Assembly (NCBI RefSeq): GCF_900044055.2
Contig: NZ_FCOX02000006.1
Location: 62,001-126,000 of the forward strand
Origin: Caballeronia calidae
Lineage (GTDB): Bacteria; Pseudomonadota; Gammaproteobacteria; Burkholderiales; Burkholderiaceae
Direction: 5' to 3'
DNA: 64,000 nt
The notes beneath the pieces are model-generated. The model was not told the DNA's origin. It ran no database searches and saw nothing but the letters and a program-made list of their open reading frames with translations. The position numbers and the translations under genes are program-made. Shown here piece by piece: positions 20,221 to 29,501 of the stretch. Numbering within the stretch: the stretch's first letter is position 1; every line of letters starts with the position of its first letter.

Positions 20221-21288
20221 CTAGCGGGCGACGCGTCCGTCGAGGCCGTCGTAGCCGCGCCACTTGTAAATCAGCGCGGAGACGAGCCAGCACGCGGCGA
20301 ACAGCGCGACGATCCCATAGCCGAGCATCCCGAAGTGCGCCGACAACGACGACGCCGCATCCCACAACCCGCCCTTCAGCTGCAGCCGGTCCGCGACGAG
20401 CCCGAGCGCCTCGATGCCGCCGACCAGCACCGCGATCAGCACCGACACCAGCGTGACCGTGAGGTTGTAGTAGAGCTTGCGGACCGGCTTCATGAACGCC
20501 CAGCCGTAGGCGCCGGTCATCAGCAGACTGTCGGCGGTGTCGATGAGCGACATGCCCGCCGTGAAGAGCGCCGGAAACACGAGGATCGCCCACACCGGCA
20601 CGCCGCGCGCCGCTTCGGCCGCCGCGATGCCCATCAGACCGATCTCGGTGGCCGTATCGAAGCCGAGCCCGAAGAGAAAGCCGAGCGGATACATATGCCA
20701 GCTCTTGCCGATCAGCCGGAAAAGCGGCCGCGCGATGCGCGCGAGCGGGCCGCCGCCGACGGCGAGCATGTCGATGTCCTCGTCGCGGCACGCCTCGCCG
20801 CGGCGCACGCGCCTGAACGCGCGCCAGACGCCACGCAGCACGAAAAGATTCATCGCCGCGATGGCGAACAGAAAGAGCGACGACACCGACGTCCCGATGA
20901 TCCCGCCGATCTCGCGAAACTCGGCGAAGCGCCCCTGCACGGCCATCGCGGTTGCGGCGATCAGCGCGCTGGCCGCGACGACGATCGTCGAATGCCCGAG
21001 CGAAAAGAAGAACCCGGCGAAGAGCGGGCGCTTGCCTTCCTGCATCAGCTTGCGCGTGACGTTGTCGATGGCGGCGATGTGGTCGGCGTCGACCGCGTGG
21101 CGCAGCCCGAGCGAATACGCGAGCAGCGACGTGCCGAGCAAGAGCGGATAGTGACGGAACGCGACGAGCGCCCAGAGCCACGCCAGCACGTTGAACGCGA
21201 TCAGCCCGGCGACGAGCCGCGCCGATTTGCGCGGCAGTGCGCGATGCGCCGGATGCGGCGCGGAAGCGGGCTGGATCGGGTCGGTCAT
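20221..21288 (-). CDS. Nickel/cobalt permease (NiCoT family, HoxN/NixA type)
   Basis: A 355-residue high-affinity Ni2+/Co2+ uptake permease of the inner membrane with about eight spans. The family signature RHAVDADHIAAIDN, containing the HX4DH metal site, is at about residues 63-76, and a second LGFDTATEIGLM motif is in the middle. No urease or hydrogenase genes are in the window, so the enzyme it serves is elsewhere. The FNT gene follows 82 bases downstream. I see no obvious metal-regulator site upstream. Confidence 0.93.
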   Translation of the reverse strand: MTDPIQPASAPHPAHRALPRKSARLVAGLIAFNVLAWLWALVAFRHYPLLLGTSLLAYSLGLRHAVDADHIAAIDNVTRKLMQEGKRPLFAGFFFSLGHSTIVVAASALIAATAMAVQGRFAEFREIGGIIGTSVSSLFLFAIAAMNLFVLRGVWRAFRRVRRGEACRDEDIDMLAVGGGPLARIARPLFRLIGKSWHMYPLGFLFGLGFDTATEIGLMGIAAAEAARGVPVWAILVFPALFTAGMSLIDTADSLLMTGAYGWAFMKPVRKLYYNLTVTLVSVLIAVLVGGIEALGLVADRLQLKGGLWDAASSLSAHFGMLGYGIVALFAACWLVSALIYKWRGYDGLDGRVAR

Positions 21289-21473
21289 TTAAGCGCGCGG
21301 TGAGGACGGAGGAACCAAGAATACCGTGCGCAACGTGGCCGCCAATAATCGGCCGCGTCGCGAATGCTTATTGCGCCGATCGCGGAAACCTTAGCCGGAT
21401 TCCTTGGTTGGGACGCGCAACACGCGCCGCTACGATGGCGCTTCGCCCTCAACGGAACAGCGCGAAGTCCGCC

Positions 21474-22490
21474 ATGCCCCGCTATCTCGACGACGCCCAA
21501 CGCCACGAACTCCAACATCAGCGCGAAACCCGGCGCTGGCGCAGCGAATGGCCGACCTGGGCGGTCATCGTCGCGATCTACGGCGGCTGGTTCGGCGTCG
21601 CGCTCAACGCGCGCACGCTCGGCCTCGCGCCGGCCATCGCGCTGCTCGCGGTGCTGTCGTGCTGGTATATGTCGCTTCAGCACGAACTGATGCACGGACA
21701 TCCGACGCGCTTTCCGGCCGTCAACAAGCTGCTCGGGCTGGCCCCGCTTGCGGTGTGGTTTCCGTACGAGGTCTATCGCGACTCGCATCTGCGTCATCAC
21801 GACGACGCGCATCTCACCGAGCCCGGCCGCGATCCCGAAAGCTATTACGTGACGCCCGCCCAGTGGGCGAGCGCGGGCCCCGTGCTGCGCGCCGCGCTCG
21901 CCGCGCGCAATACGTTTCTGGGGCGTGTGCTCATCGGGCCGTGGTTCTCGATCGCGGCGTCGTGGCGGGAGGCGGCGCAGGCCGTCGTCGAGCGGAAATG
22001 GCGCATCGTCGCGAGCTGGGCCGTGCATCTCGCGCCGCTCGTGCTGCTCGCGAACTGGCTCGACACGCGCTGCGGCATTCCGTGGCGCGCATTCGTGTTC
22101 GGCGTCGGATATGGGTCGCTGGCGCTGGCATCGGTGCGCTCGTTCCATGAGCATCGCGCGGCGGAACGCGAAAGCGAACGCACGGTCATCAACGAAGCCG
22201 CGTGGCCGTGGCGGCTGCTCTTTCTCAACAACAACTACCATGCGGTGCATCACGACCTGCCCGGCGTGCCGTGGTTCGCGCTCGGCGAGATCTACGCGCG
22301 CCGGCGCGACGCGTATCGCGCGAGCAACGGCGGCTTCGTCGTGCGCGGATACGGCGAATGGGCGAGCCGCCATGCCTTTGCACACGCTGCGGCGCCGGTG
22401 CATCCGTTCGCCGCTCCGGGCGAATCGCGCGCGCCGGCCGTTCCAGCCCGAAACGCGCGCAGCGCCGATGCCGCCCGCCTCGCGGGCTGA
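21474..22490 (+). CDS. Membrane fatty acid desaturase-family protein
   Basis: A 338-residue membrane-bound di-iron desaturase/hydroxylase. Three histidine clusters are visible: HELMHGH at residues 70-76, HLRHHDDAH at 105-113, and YHAVHHDLP late in the protein. Hydrophobic segments lie between them. These enzymes use O2 to desaturate or hydroxylate acyl chains or related lipids; short proteins of this type vary in substrate. An alternative ATG at 21435 would lengthen it. Divergent from the Ni/Co permease. Confidence 0.88.
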   Translation: MPRYLDDAQRHELQHQRETRRWRSEWPTWAVIVAIYGGWFGVALNARTLGLAPAIALLAVLSCWYMSLQHELMHGHPTRFPAVNKLLGLAPLAVWFPYEVYRDSHLRHHDDAHLTEPGRDPESYYVTPAQWASAGPVLRAALAARNTFLGRVLIGPWFSIAASWREAAQAVVERKWRIVASWAVHLAPLVLLANWLDTRCGIPWRAFVFGVGYGSLALASVRSFHEHRAAERESERTVINEAAWPWRLLFLNNNYHAVHHDLPGVPWFALGEIYARRRDAYRASNGGFVVRGYGEWASRHAFAHAAAPVHPFAAPGESRAPAVPARNARSADAARLAG

Positions 22491-22547
22491 CGCGCCGCCC
22501 TGTACGATTCGGCATCGTCTTCCCGCTCGCTCGCCGTTTTTTTCACG

Positions 22548-23360
22548 ATGCACTGGATCGCCGCCCTGCCGATGTACAACGTCACGCCCGCGCTCGCCGC
22601 GGACTGGCGCACGCTGCTCGAGCGCGTCCGCGAGCGTCTCGCGGAATGGCTCGGCGCGCGCGGCGATACGCTCGGCATCGTCGATGCGGGTCCGGATCTC
22701 ACCGCCTTCTGGCTGCGCGACGACGTGCTGCTTTCGCAGACCTGCGGCTATCCGCTCGTGCACGCGCTCGCGAATCGCGTGCGGCTCGTCGCGGCGCCCG
22801 ACTTCGATGTGCCCGGCTGCGAAAACGGCACGTATCGCAGCGTGATCGTCGCGGGCGCGCATGTCGCGGCGACGTCGATCGAAGCCTGCCGGGGCCTGCG
22901 CGCCGTCTACAACGACGACGATTCCAACAGCGGCATGAACCTCTTCCGGCACGCCGTGGCGCCGTTCGCGCTCGACGGACGGTTCTTCGCGTCGGTGACG
23001 AAAACCGGCGCGCACCTCGCGTCGCTGCGCGCGCTCGCCGAGTCGCGCGCCGATATCGCCGCGATCGATTGCGTCACGTTCGCCTATGCGCAGGCCCATC
23101 TGCCGGAACTGGCCGGCGCCGTGCGCGTGATCGGCACGACGGCCGATGCGAGCGCGCTGCCGTTCATCGCGTCGACGCGCGTGCCGCACGACGCCATCGA
23201 CACGCTCTTTCAGGCGCTCGCGGACTCGCTCGCCCAGGACGCCGCGCTCGCCCGGCGTCTCCGGCTCAGGGGCTTCGTGCGCCGCACGCCGACGGATTAC
23301 GAACCGATCCTCGGCTACGAGCGCGAAGCCGTCGCGCGAGGCTATCCGCGCCTCGCCTGA
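22548..23360 (+). CDS. PhnD-like substrate-binding domain protein
   Basis: A 270-residue protein resembling phosphate/phosphonate ABC-transporter binding proteins. The block [18 protein letters not shown] followed by [16 protein letters not shown] is typical of the PhnD group. There is no clear signal peptide, and no permease or ATPase gene is adjacent, so it may be cytosolic or act as a sensor or enzyme. It lies 57 bases after the desaturase. Family assignment is by overall pattern. Confidence 0.75.
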   Translation: MHWIAALPMYNVTPALAADWRTLLERVRERLAEWLGARGDTLGIVDAGPDLTAFWLRDDVLLSQTCGYPLVHALANRVRLVAAPDFDVPGCENGTYRSVIVAGAHVAATSIEACRGLRAVYNDDDSNSGMNLFRHAVAPFALDGRFFASVTKTGAHLASLRALAESRADIAAIDCVTFAYAQAHLPELAGAVRVIGTTADASALPFIASTRVPHDAIDTLFQALADSLAQDAALARRLRLRGFVRRTPTDYEPILGYEREAVARGYPRLA

Positions 23361-23476
23361 GCGAATCCGGGCAACGCGCGCCGGTCCGTTCCGGCAGATT
23401 TTCCGGAGTTTCGGCACAATCGGTTTTTTCAGCGCGTGGCCCGCAGCGCGCGCCGCCACGCTTTCGGAAAGCCGCA

Positions 23477-24472
23477 ATGATCCCCTTCTCGCTACTCGAC
23501 CTTTCTCCGGTTCCGCTCGGCGCGACGCCCGCCGACGCCTTCGCCCATTCGCTCGATCTGGCCCGGCACGCCGAACGCTGGGGTTATCAGCGCTACTGGC
23601 TCGCCGAGCATCACAACATGACGGGCATCGCCAGCGCGGCGACGGCCGTCGTGATCGGCCATATCGCGGCGGGCACGAAGACGATCCGCGTCGGCTCGGG
23701 CGGCATCATGCTGCCGAATCACGCGCCGCTCGTGATCGCCGAGCAGTTCGGCACGCTCGCCTCGCTGTTTCCGGGGCGCATCGATCTCGGGCTCGGACGC
23801 GCGCCCGGCACGGATCAGACCACCGCGCGGGCGCTGCGCCGCGACCTGCAGGGCAGCGCCGAATCGTTCCCCGACGACGTCGTCGAGTTGCAGCGCTATT
23901 TCGCCGATCCGGTCGAAGGCCAGCGCGTGCGCGCGGTGCCCGGCGCCGGTCTGCACGTGCCGGTCTGGCTGCTCGGCTCGTCGCTCTTTTCCGCGCAGCT
24001 CGCCGCCGCGCTCGGGCTGCCGTTCGCGTTCGCGTCGCATTTCGCGCCGGATTACCTGCTGACGGCGCTGGAGGTCTATCGCACGCAGTTCCGCCCGTCC
24101 GCGACGCTGAAAAAGCCGTACGCGATGGTCGGCGTCAACGTCTTCGCCGCCGACACGGCCGACGAGGCGCAATTTCTCTTCACGTCGCTGCAGCAGCAGT
24201 TCATCAATCTGCGCCGCGGCACGCCCGGCCAGTTGCCGCCGCCGACGCGATCGATCGCGTGGACCGATGCCGAGCGCGCGGGCGTCGAGCACTCGCTCGC
24301 GTGCTCCGTCGTCGGCGACCCGGCGGATGTCGAAGCCGGCCTGCGCTCGGTCATCGCCCAGACCCAGGCCGACGAGCTGATCATCACGGCGCAGATCTTC
24401 GACCACGCCGCGCGTCTGCGTTCGTTCGAGATCGCGAGCCAGGCGCGGGACGCCATCGGCCGGAACGCCTGA
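23477..24472 (+). CDS. LLM-class flavin-dependent oxidoreductase
   Basis: A 331-residue luciferase-like monooxygenase-family protein. The N-terminal [10 protein letters not shown], the [12 protein letters not shown] segment, [20 protein letters not shown] and [11 protein letters not shown] mark the group that uses FMNH2 in a TIM barrel. The substrate is unknown. Length fits. Starts at the ATG at 23477; the longer frame upstream overlaps the PhnD-like gene. Probably monocistronic. Confidence 0.9.
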   Translation: MIPFSLLDLSPVPLGATPADAFAHSLDLARHAERWGYQRYWLAEHHNMTGIASAATAVVIGHIAAGTKTIRVGSGGIMLPNHAPLVIAEQFGTLASLFPGRIDLGLGRAPGTDQTTARALRRDLQGSAESFPDDVVELQRYFADPVEGQRVRAVPGAGLHVPVWLLGSSLFSAQLAAALGLPFAFASHFAPDYLLTALEVYRTQFRPSATLKKPYAMVGVNVFAADTADEAQFLFTSLQQQFINLRRGTPGQLPPPTRSIAWTDAERAGVEHSLACSVVGDPADVEAGLRSVIAQTQADELIITAQIFDHAARLRSFEIASQARDAIGRNA

Positions 24473-24707
24473 CGGCAAGCAATCGGCCGAAAATAACGGG
24501 GCCGCAAGGCCGCCGACTATCCTCACGCTGGACGCGCGCACTTTCGACAGGCAATAATGGGGCAACCGGAGGGCGGCGCGGGCCGCGGCGTCCTTCGCGT
24601 CCGCTTCATTCGCCAAGCCGAAATCCCACGTAACGCGCCCGAATTTCGTGCACGCCGGTGGCGGCGCGGCGACACAACAACAATGACGTCGCAAGACGGG
24701 AGGAAGA

Positions 24708-24959
24708 ATGTCGATGCCGAGAAGCGCCGTCACCGGCGCCATGACGCTCCTGACGGAATACGACGAAGCCAGCGGACAGGAAGTCCGTTCGCTGCGCCTC
24801 GAACCGGCGGCGGACGGCAAAGCCGTACTGCTGATTGAAATCGACGAGCGCAAACCCGGCATTCACCGCCAAGTGCGTTATGAAATTACCCCGGCGGAAC
24901 TGATTGCCGCCATTCGCGCGCATGGTGCGGAATTACCGGGAGAACAACACAGTCGTTAA
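24708..24959 (+). CDS. Small protein of unknown function
   Basis: An 83-residue protein with a very strong ribosome site (GGGAGGAAGA) directly before its ATG. The sequence alternates hydrophobic and charged residues (SLRLEPAADGKAVLLIEIDE), suggesting a small beta-rich fold, then a helix ending in ELIAAIRAHG. No family recognised. The strong start signal supports a real gene. Confidence 0.65.
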   Translation: MSMPRSAVTGAMTLLTEYDEASGQEVRSLRLEPAADGKAVLLIEIDERKPGIHRQVRYEITPAELIAAIRAHGAELPGEQHSR

Positions 24960-25325
24960 AACGATTTAACAGTTGCCATAAGCAGCATACAATAGAGTTA
25001 GCGAGGTTTTCGGCCGCCAGCCGTATCGGCGGCGCCGGCTTCGTCTCCGGTTCGTGGCTCCCGGCGTGACTTTCCGCGTGCATCCGTTGCGCGCGTCCGT
25101 CACGACGATGTTCGGGCGGGCGAACGTTCGCATTCGGGGCAATGTCCGCATTAAAGGCAAAGTCGCCGGGCGAATTAATAGACGTGCGGTAAATACACTA
25201 ATTGACGTGAGGCAAGCGCTGCGTCACGCTTCATAAAACACATATATTCAAGTCATCGAACCGCCCCGGTCCGCGCGGGGTATCGGTTCGTCCTTTGAAA
25301 ATCAAAAAGCTGAATCAGGAAAGCC
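24960..25325. other. A/T-richer intergenic region before the H-NS-like gene
   Basis: These 366 bases are A/T-richer than the surroundings and contain no reading frame that I trust. A 60-residue frame at 25054-25236 lacks a ribosome site. The stretch probably carries the promoter of the H-NS-like gene and, being A/T-rich, could itself bind H-NS-type proteins. Confidence 0.35.
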
Positions 25326-25655
25326 GTGGACGAAAGAAAGCGAGACAGCATCATTGCGTATTTGCGCAGCCGAATGGTCGAGTTCGGCATTACGGAAAGA
25401 GCGTTGGCCGAAGCATTGGCCGAAGCGCCGGTGGTGACCCCACCGCCCTCCTTCACCAAGACCAACGGGACTCATGGCGCGCCCAAGGCAAGGCGGCCGA
25501 TGCCGCAATTGCCGTCACTGCCGCATTCGGCGGGTGGCGCGGAGCCGATATTCCGCAACGCGAACGGCGACACGTGGGACGGACTCGGCGACATGCCCGA
25601 GTGGCTCAAGCGCGCGGTGCACGCGGGTCAGGACATCGAGTTCTATCGCGTGTGA
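25326..25655 (+). CDS. Short H-NS-family nucleoid-associated protein
   Basis: A 109-residue protein. The C-terminus carries an H-NS-type DNA-binding loop, FRNANGDTWDGLGDMPEWLK, matching the (G)xTWxGxGxxPxWL pattern that inserts into the A/T-rich minor groove. The N-terminal 30 residues form one helix (RDSIIAYLRSRMVEFGITE), followed by a Pro-rich linker; the classic long oligomerisation region is much shortened. Starts at a GTG (25326) behind AGGAAA. It may modulate other H-NS proteins rather than form filaments itself. Confidence 0.75.
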   Translation: MDERKRDSIIAYLRSRMVEFGITERALAEALAEAPVVTPPPSFTKTNGTHGAPKARRPMPQLPSLPHSAGGAEPIFRNANGDTWDGLGDMPEWLKRAVHAGQDIEFYRV

Positions 25656-26027
25656 CGCGTCGTGGCCGTTGGCCCGGGCAGCCGTCGAAAGACGCGCGGT
25701 GTCCCGCGCACGCGCAGCGCATATGAAAGACATGCCGTCATCCGCGGGCATCGGCCTGCTGGATGACTCCGTGCATCCCATCGAACACGCGTTGAAACGG
25801 ACGCGCGCCGCGTTGCGCGCGCCGTGTCGCCGTCTGCCGGTCTGCTGCTCATAGGCAATTCACGGGGATTTATCAAGGCCAAAAAATTTTCGCCGATGGT
25901 TGCCCATCGAGCCTGAAAACGTTTATTGGTACGTCTCTGTAAGACGGCTCGCTCAGAGCCGCGCATCGACCAGACGTCAAGCACGCCCGATCCAGTCCCG
26001 CCGTCTCCACTCGACGAGGAGGCACGC
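25656..26027. other. Intergenic region without a supported gene
   Basis: No convincing coding frame is seen; a possible 43-residue frame from 25723 has no ribosome site. The part around 25860-25935 is A/T-rich, and a small hairpin (CGGCTC with GAGCCG) lies at 25945-25961. Confidence 0.3.
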
Positions 26028-26132
26028 ATGAACGCATACGGACGCCGCAACGTTGCACCTGCCTCCCGCGCGCATCGGCGCGAACAAGGACGAGCGCCGG
26101 ACGCCGACGCCGGTCCGCAGCGCCGCGCCTGA
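26028..26132 (+). CDS. Possible 34-residue basic peptide
   Basis: A short frame with a strong GAGGAGG ribosome site six bases before the ATG. The product is arginine/alanine-rich and unlike any family I know. It ends 47 bases before the helix-turn-helix gene, so it could be a leader peptide for that gene or a chance frame. Only the start signal supports it. Confidence 0.3.
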   Translation: MNAYGRRNVAPASRAHRREQGRAPDADAGPQRRA

Positions 26133-26179
26133 CTTCTCAGGCAATCGCAAGCAATCCGAACCATCGAGCGGCGCGCGCC

Positions 26180-26584
26180 ATGCTCTCCCGTCCCGACACA
26201 CTGCCGAGCGTCGTGCGGCGCATGACCGCCGGCCGCATGCTGCTCGAAGGCGCTTCGGTCGAGACGGTGGCCGAGCAGCTGCATCTGTCGACGCAGACCG
26301 TGCGGCGCTACAAGGCGATCGTCTCCGAGGGCGGCCTCGATGCGCTCGCGAAGATGGGCGTCGGCGGGCGCGCGTCGGTGCTGGATCGCGAGGCGCTCGA
26401 CTGGATCGCAACCGCATTGCGGGGATCGGCGCGCGAGCACGGCTTCGAGAGCGACACATGGACCAATGGGCGTCTGCGCGAGTTGATCGAGCGGCGCTAC
26501 GGCGTGCGTTACTCGCGCGTCTATATCTGGCAGATCGCCACCAATCTCGGACTCGGGCATTTGCTGTCGAAGTCGCGCCGCTGA
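26180..26584 (+). CDS. Helix-turn-helix protein resembling an IS630-type transposase N-terminus
   Basis: A 134-residue DNA-binding protein. Residues 12-55 hold a helix-turn-helix (GASVETVAEQLHLSTQTVRR), and the rest resembles the winged second helix-turn-helix of IS630-type transposases. The DDE catalytic domain is absent and no inverted repeats are seen around it, so it appears to be a stand-alone regulator or a domesticated fragment. Target unknown. Confidence 0.65.
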   Translation: MLSRPDTLPSVVRRMTAGRMLLEGASVETVAEQLHLSTQTVRRYKAIVSEGGLDALAKMGVGGRASVLDREALDWIATALRGSAREHGFESDTWTNGRLRELIERRYGVRYSRVYIWQIATNLGLGHLLSKSRR

Positions 26585-26624
26585 GGGCGCGGAACGCCAT
26601 TCATCGAGACAAAGGAGACAACGC

Positions 26625-27230
26625 ATGGTTCGCTGGACATCTCAACGCTCACATCGCTCATTCAAGGTGACGATGGCAGGCGCGGCGCTCGCGCTCGCCG
26701 CGATCGGCAATGCATCGGCGCAGGACGCAGCGTCCGCCACGACGGCGCGCGGCGCGGCCGCAGTCGCGCAAGTGCAGGCGCGTGTGGTCGGCATCGATCC
26801 GGTGACCAACAGCGTGGCGTTGCAGGGGCCGCACGGGGGCGTGGTCGAAGTGGCGGTCAACCCCGAAATCGGCGATGTCAAGAAGCTGCAGCTCGGCGAT
26901 ATCGTGAACATCGACTATCGCAGCGCGCTGCTGGTGCGCGCGACGAAGGTGAAGTCGGATGGTATCCGTCAGCGCATCGACACCGAAGCGGCGATTCCGG
27001 CGTCGGGCGGCGTGATGGCGGAGTCGCGGATTGTCGAGGTGATCGGGACGATCGAGCGCATCGATGCGAAAAAGCGGCTCGTGACCTTGCGCGGACCGAA
27101 CCGCACAGTGACGCTCGAGGTCGCGCCGGATGTGTCGCTGGCCGGATTGAAGGCGGGGGACACGGTGCATGCACAGTTCGAATCGGCGACGGCGGTGCAG
27201 GTGTTGAGGGCCGGGCAGACGGTGAAGTGA
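26625..27230 (+). CDS. Exported protein of unknown function
   Basis: A 201-residue protein with a long signal peptide; cleavage after NASAQ near residue 33 is likely. The mature part holds two similar segments, VVGIDPVTNSVALQGPHGG and VIGTIERIDAKKRLVTLRGP, suggesting a duplicated small beta domain of about 70 residues, as in periplasmic OB-like proteins. It would act in the periplasm. AAAGGAG precedes the ATG. It may be co-transcribed with the helix-turn-helix gene 40 bases upstream. Confidence 0.75.
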   Translation: MVRWTSQRSHRSFKVTMAGAALALAAIGNASAQDAASATTARGAAAVAQVQARVVGIDPVTNSVALQGPHGGVVEVAVNPEIGDVKKLQLGDIVNIDYRSALLVRATKVKSDGIRQRIDTEAAIPASGGVMAESRIVEVIGTIERIDAKKRLVTLRGPNRTVTLEVAPDVSLAGLKAGDTVHAQFESATAVQVLRAGQTVK

Positions 27231-27238
27231 GTGCGTGG

Positions 27239-27273
27239 TTATCCACAGTTTCTGTGGAGAGCTTTGTGGATAG
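27239..27273. promoter_or_regulatory. Cluster of DnaA-box-like sites
   Basis: TTATCCACA (27239-27247) is a perfect DnaA consensus box. TGTGGATAG (27265-27273) is an inverted box with one mismatch, and TGTGG at 27253-27257 gives a third partial core between them. The outer pair forms an 8-base inverted repeat. They lie between converging genes with no replication genes nearby. Confidence 0.5.
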
Positions 27274-27340
27274 CACTAGGAGCATCACCTCAACTCACTG
27301 ATCCAAAAGGATTTTCCAACCCGCATCGCCAATGCGGCAG

Positions 27341-27376
27341 GCGCTGAAAAAACGAAACGCCCCGAAGGGCGTTTCG
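27341..27376 (-). terminator. Rho-independent terminator of the rhamnose import operon
   Basis: A perfect 10-base stem (CGAAACGCCC with GGGCGTTTCG, 27353-27376) with a CGAA loop is followed on the minus strand by TTTTTTC. It begins about 33 bases after the rhaS stop codon and closes the leftward operon. Confidence 0.88.
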
Positions 27377-27408
27377 TCGTCTCTCAGGCTCTCGAATGCC
27401 CTTCGGTT

Positions 27409-28422
27409 TTAAAAATTGAAGTTGTCGATATTCGCCGCATCGAACGTGGTCGGCGGCCCGAGAATCACTTCTCCGCTCTTGCCCACGGTCCGTTTGCCCA
27501 GCTTGCCCGCGTCGAACGAATCGCCTTCCTTGCCGGTGATGGTCCCCGACGCGAGATTGGCCGCCGCGAACGCCGCGAGATATCCCAACTGGCCCGGGTC
27601 CCACAACTGGAACGCCTTGACCGTGCCGTTCTTCACGAACGCCCGCATCTGGTTCGGCGTGCCCAGGCCCGTCACCACGACCTTGCCCTTCGCGGGTGAG
27701 CTCGAGATATAACGCGCCGCCGCCGCGATCCCGACCGACGTCGGCGCGACGATCCCCTTCAGATTCGGATACGCCTGCAGCAAGCCTTGCGTCTCGACGA
27801 AGGACTTCTGATCGTCATCGTTGCCGTAGGCGATCTTGACGAGCTTCATCTTCGAATACTCGGGCTTCTTCAGCTCCTCCTGCATCCACTTGATCCAGGT
27901 ATTCTGATTCGTCGCGTTGGGCGTCGCGGAGAGAATCGCGAACTCGCCCTCGCCGCCGATCAGCTTCGACAGCAACTGAATCTGTCCGCGTCCGATCGCC
28001 TCCGAATCGGCCTGATTGACGAAGATCTGCCGGCCCTCGGGCGCGGTGTCCGAATCGAAGGTCACGACCTTGATGCCCTGCGACATCGCCTTCTTCAGAT
28101 ACGGCACGACCGCGTTGGCATCGTTCGCCGCGATCACGATGGCATTCTGACGCTGCGTGATGAGCGTGTTGATATAGCTCACCTGCGACGACGCGCCCGC
28201 ATCCGACGGCCCCACCACCTTGCCGTCGCCCTTCATCTCCTTGATCGCGGCCATGCCGCCGTCGTCGGCGATGACCTCGTACGGGTTGTTGATCTGCTTC
28301 GGCAGGAAGGCGATCTTCAGGCCGCTCTTGATATCGGCGGCGCTCGCGCTCAACGCGACGGTCGCGGCGAGAAAGGCCGCCGCCAGCGCCGGGCCGCGCG
28401 GGAATCGAATGGGCTTCTTCAT
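27409..28422 (-). CDS. rhaS: Rhamnose ABC transporter, periplasmic binding protein
   Basis: A 337-residue periplasmic sugar-binding protein of the RbsB/RhaS type. A signal peptide ends near ALSASA at about residue 29. The mature part opens with GLKIAFLPKQINNPYEV, close to known rhamnose-binding proteins. Starts at 28422 with AGGAGA upstream. It is the last gene of a leftward operon with two permeases, the ATPase, a lactonase and the mutarotase, so L-rhamnose is the likely ligand. Confidence 0.92.
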   Translation of the reverse strand: MKKPIRFPRGPALAAAFLAATVALSASAADIKSGLKIAFLPKQINNPYEVIADDGGMAAIKEMKGDGKVVGPSDAGASSQVSYINTLITQRQNAIVIAANDANAVVPYLKKAMSQGIKVVTFDSDTAPEGRQIFVNQADSEAIGRGQIQLLSKLIGGEGEFAILSATPNATNQNTWIKWMQEELKKPEYSKMKLVKIAYGNDDDQKSFVETQGLLQAYPNLKGIVAPTSVGIAAAARYISSSPAKGKVVVTGLGTPNQMRAFVKNGTVKAFQLWDPGQLGYLAAFAAANLASGTITGKEGDSFDAGKLGKRTVGKSGEVILGPPTTFDAANIDNFNF

Positions 28423-28496
28423 GTCGTCAAGTCTCCTGTCTTTGCGCATGATTGCGCTGGTTTGCAACGAATACCCGCAACGGACATCGCACTGCG

Positions 28497-29501
28497 TCAA
28501 AGCGCCTGCGCCATCAGCCGCTTTTCGCGCGCCGCCCGCCAGCGCGCGACGAGATTCGGAATCAGCACCGACGAGAGCAGCAGCGCGCCCGTCACGATCG
28601 TGAGCGTTTCGCTCGATACATCCGCGAGCGTCAACGCATTGCGCAGCACGCCGATGATGACGAGCGACAGCAGCACGCCGATCATCGAGCCGCGGCCGCC
28701 GAAGATGCTCACGCCGCCGAACAGCACCGCCGCGATCACGGACAGCTCGAAGCCTTCGCCGTTGTCGCCGCGCGCGCTCGTGAAGCGCAGCGTATAGACG
28801 ATGCCCGCGAGCGCCGCCATCGCGCCCGACATCATGAAGAGCTTCAGCTTCGTCTTCGCCACGTCGATGCCCGAGAACCGCGCGGCCGTCGGGTTCGCGC
28901 CGATCGCGAAGAGGCTGCGGCCGAAGGGCGTCGCCTGTAGCAGCACCGTGAAGACGATGGCGCCCGCAATCACGAGGATGAACGGCATCGGCATGAAGCT
29001 GTCGCCGATAGTCTCGATGCCGAATGCCGTGTACGACGCGGGAAAATCCGCGATCGCCTGATCGCCGAGCAGCACATACGCGAGACCGCGAAACAGCGCG
29101 AGCGTGCCGATCGTGACGGCCAGCGACGGCAGTTCGAAGCGCACGATCACGAGGCCGTTCAACAGGCCCGCCAGCGTCCCGAAGAGCAGCACGAGGACGA
29201 TCACGAGCGGCATCGGCAGGCCGATGTGCCAGAGCACGCCCATCAGCGCGCTCGATGCGCCGAGCACCGACGCCACCGACAGATCGATCTCCGCCGCGAC
29301 GATGATGAGCGTCATCGGCAGCGCGATCAGCGCGATCTCGGTGAAGTCCGCGAGCATGTTCGAGATATTCGCCGCCGACAGAAACAGCGGCGACAGCACC
29401 CGCCCCGCGACGAGCGCGACGACGAGCACGATCGCGAGCATCGCTTCCCATTGCAGGTGGCGGCGTCTGGTCGTTGCGAGAGCGGAATCGGGCTTAGCCA
29501 T
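28497..29501 (-). CDS. rhaQ: Rhamnose ABC transporter, permease
   Basis: A 334-residue inner-membrane permease of the ribose/rhamnose import family with about nine hydrophobic segments. The conserved cytoplasmic loop GANPTAARFSGI, which contacts the ATPase, is present. The gene overlaps the end of rhaP by eight bases, so translation is coupled. It pairs with RhaP to form the heterodimeric channel for L-rhamnose. Confidence 0.9.
   Translation of the reverse strand: MAKPDSALATTRRRHLQWEAMLAIVLVVALVAGRVLSPLFLSAANISNMLADFTEIALIALPMTLIIVAAEIDLSVASVLGASSALMGVLWHIGLPMPLVIVLVLLFGTLAGLLNGLVIVRFELPSLAVTIGTLALFRGLAYVLLGDQAIADFPASYTAFGIETIGDSFMPMPFILVIAGAIVFTVLLQATPFGRSLFAIGANPTAARFSGIDVAKTKLKLFMMSGAMAALAGIVYTLRFTSARGDNGEGFELSVIAAVLFGGVSIFGGRGSMIGVLLSLVIIGVLRNALTLADVSSETLTIVTGALLLSSVLIPNLVARWRAAREKRLMAQAL

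Noticed and set aside
25723..25854. 43-residue frame after the H-NS-like gene
   Set aside because: No ribosome site, odd composition and no neighbour support.
27239..27273. Chromosomal or plasmid origin of replication
   Set aside because: No dnaA, dnaN, rep or par genes nearby, no long A/T-rich unwinding region; only the box cluster is supported.
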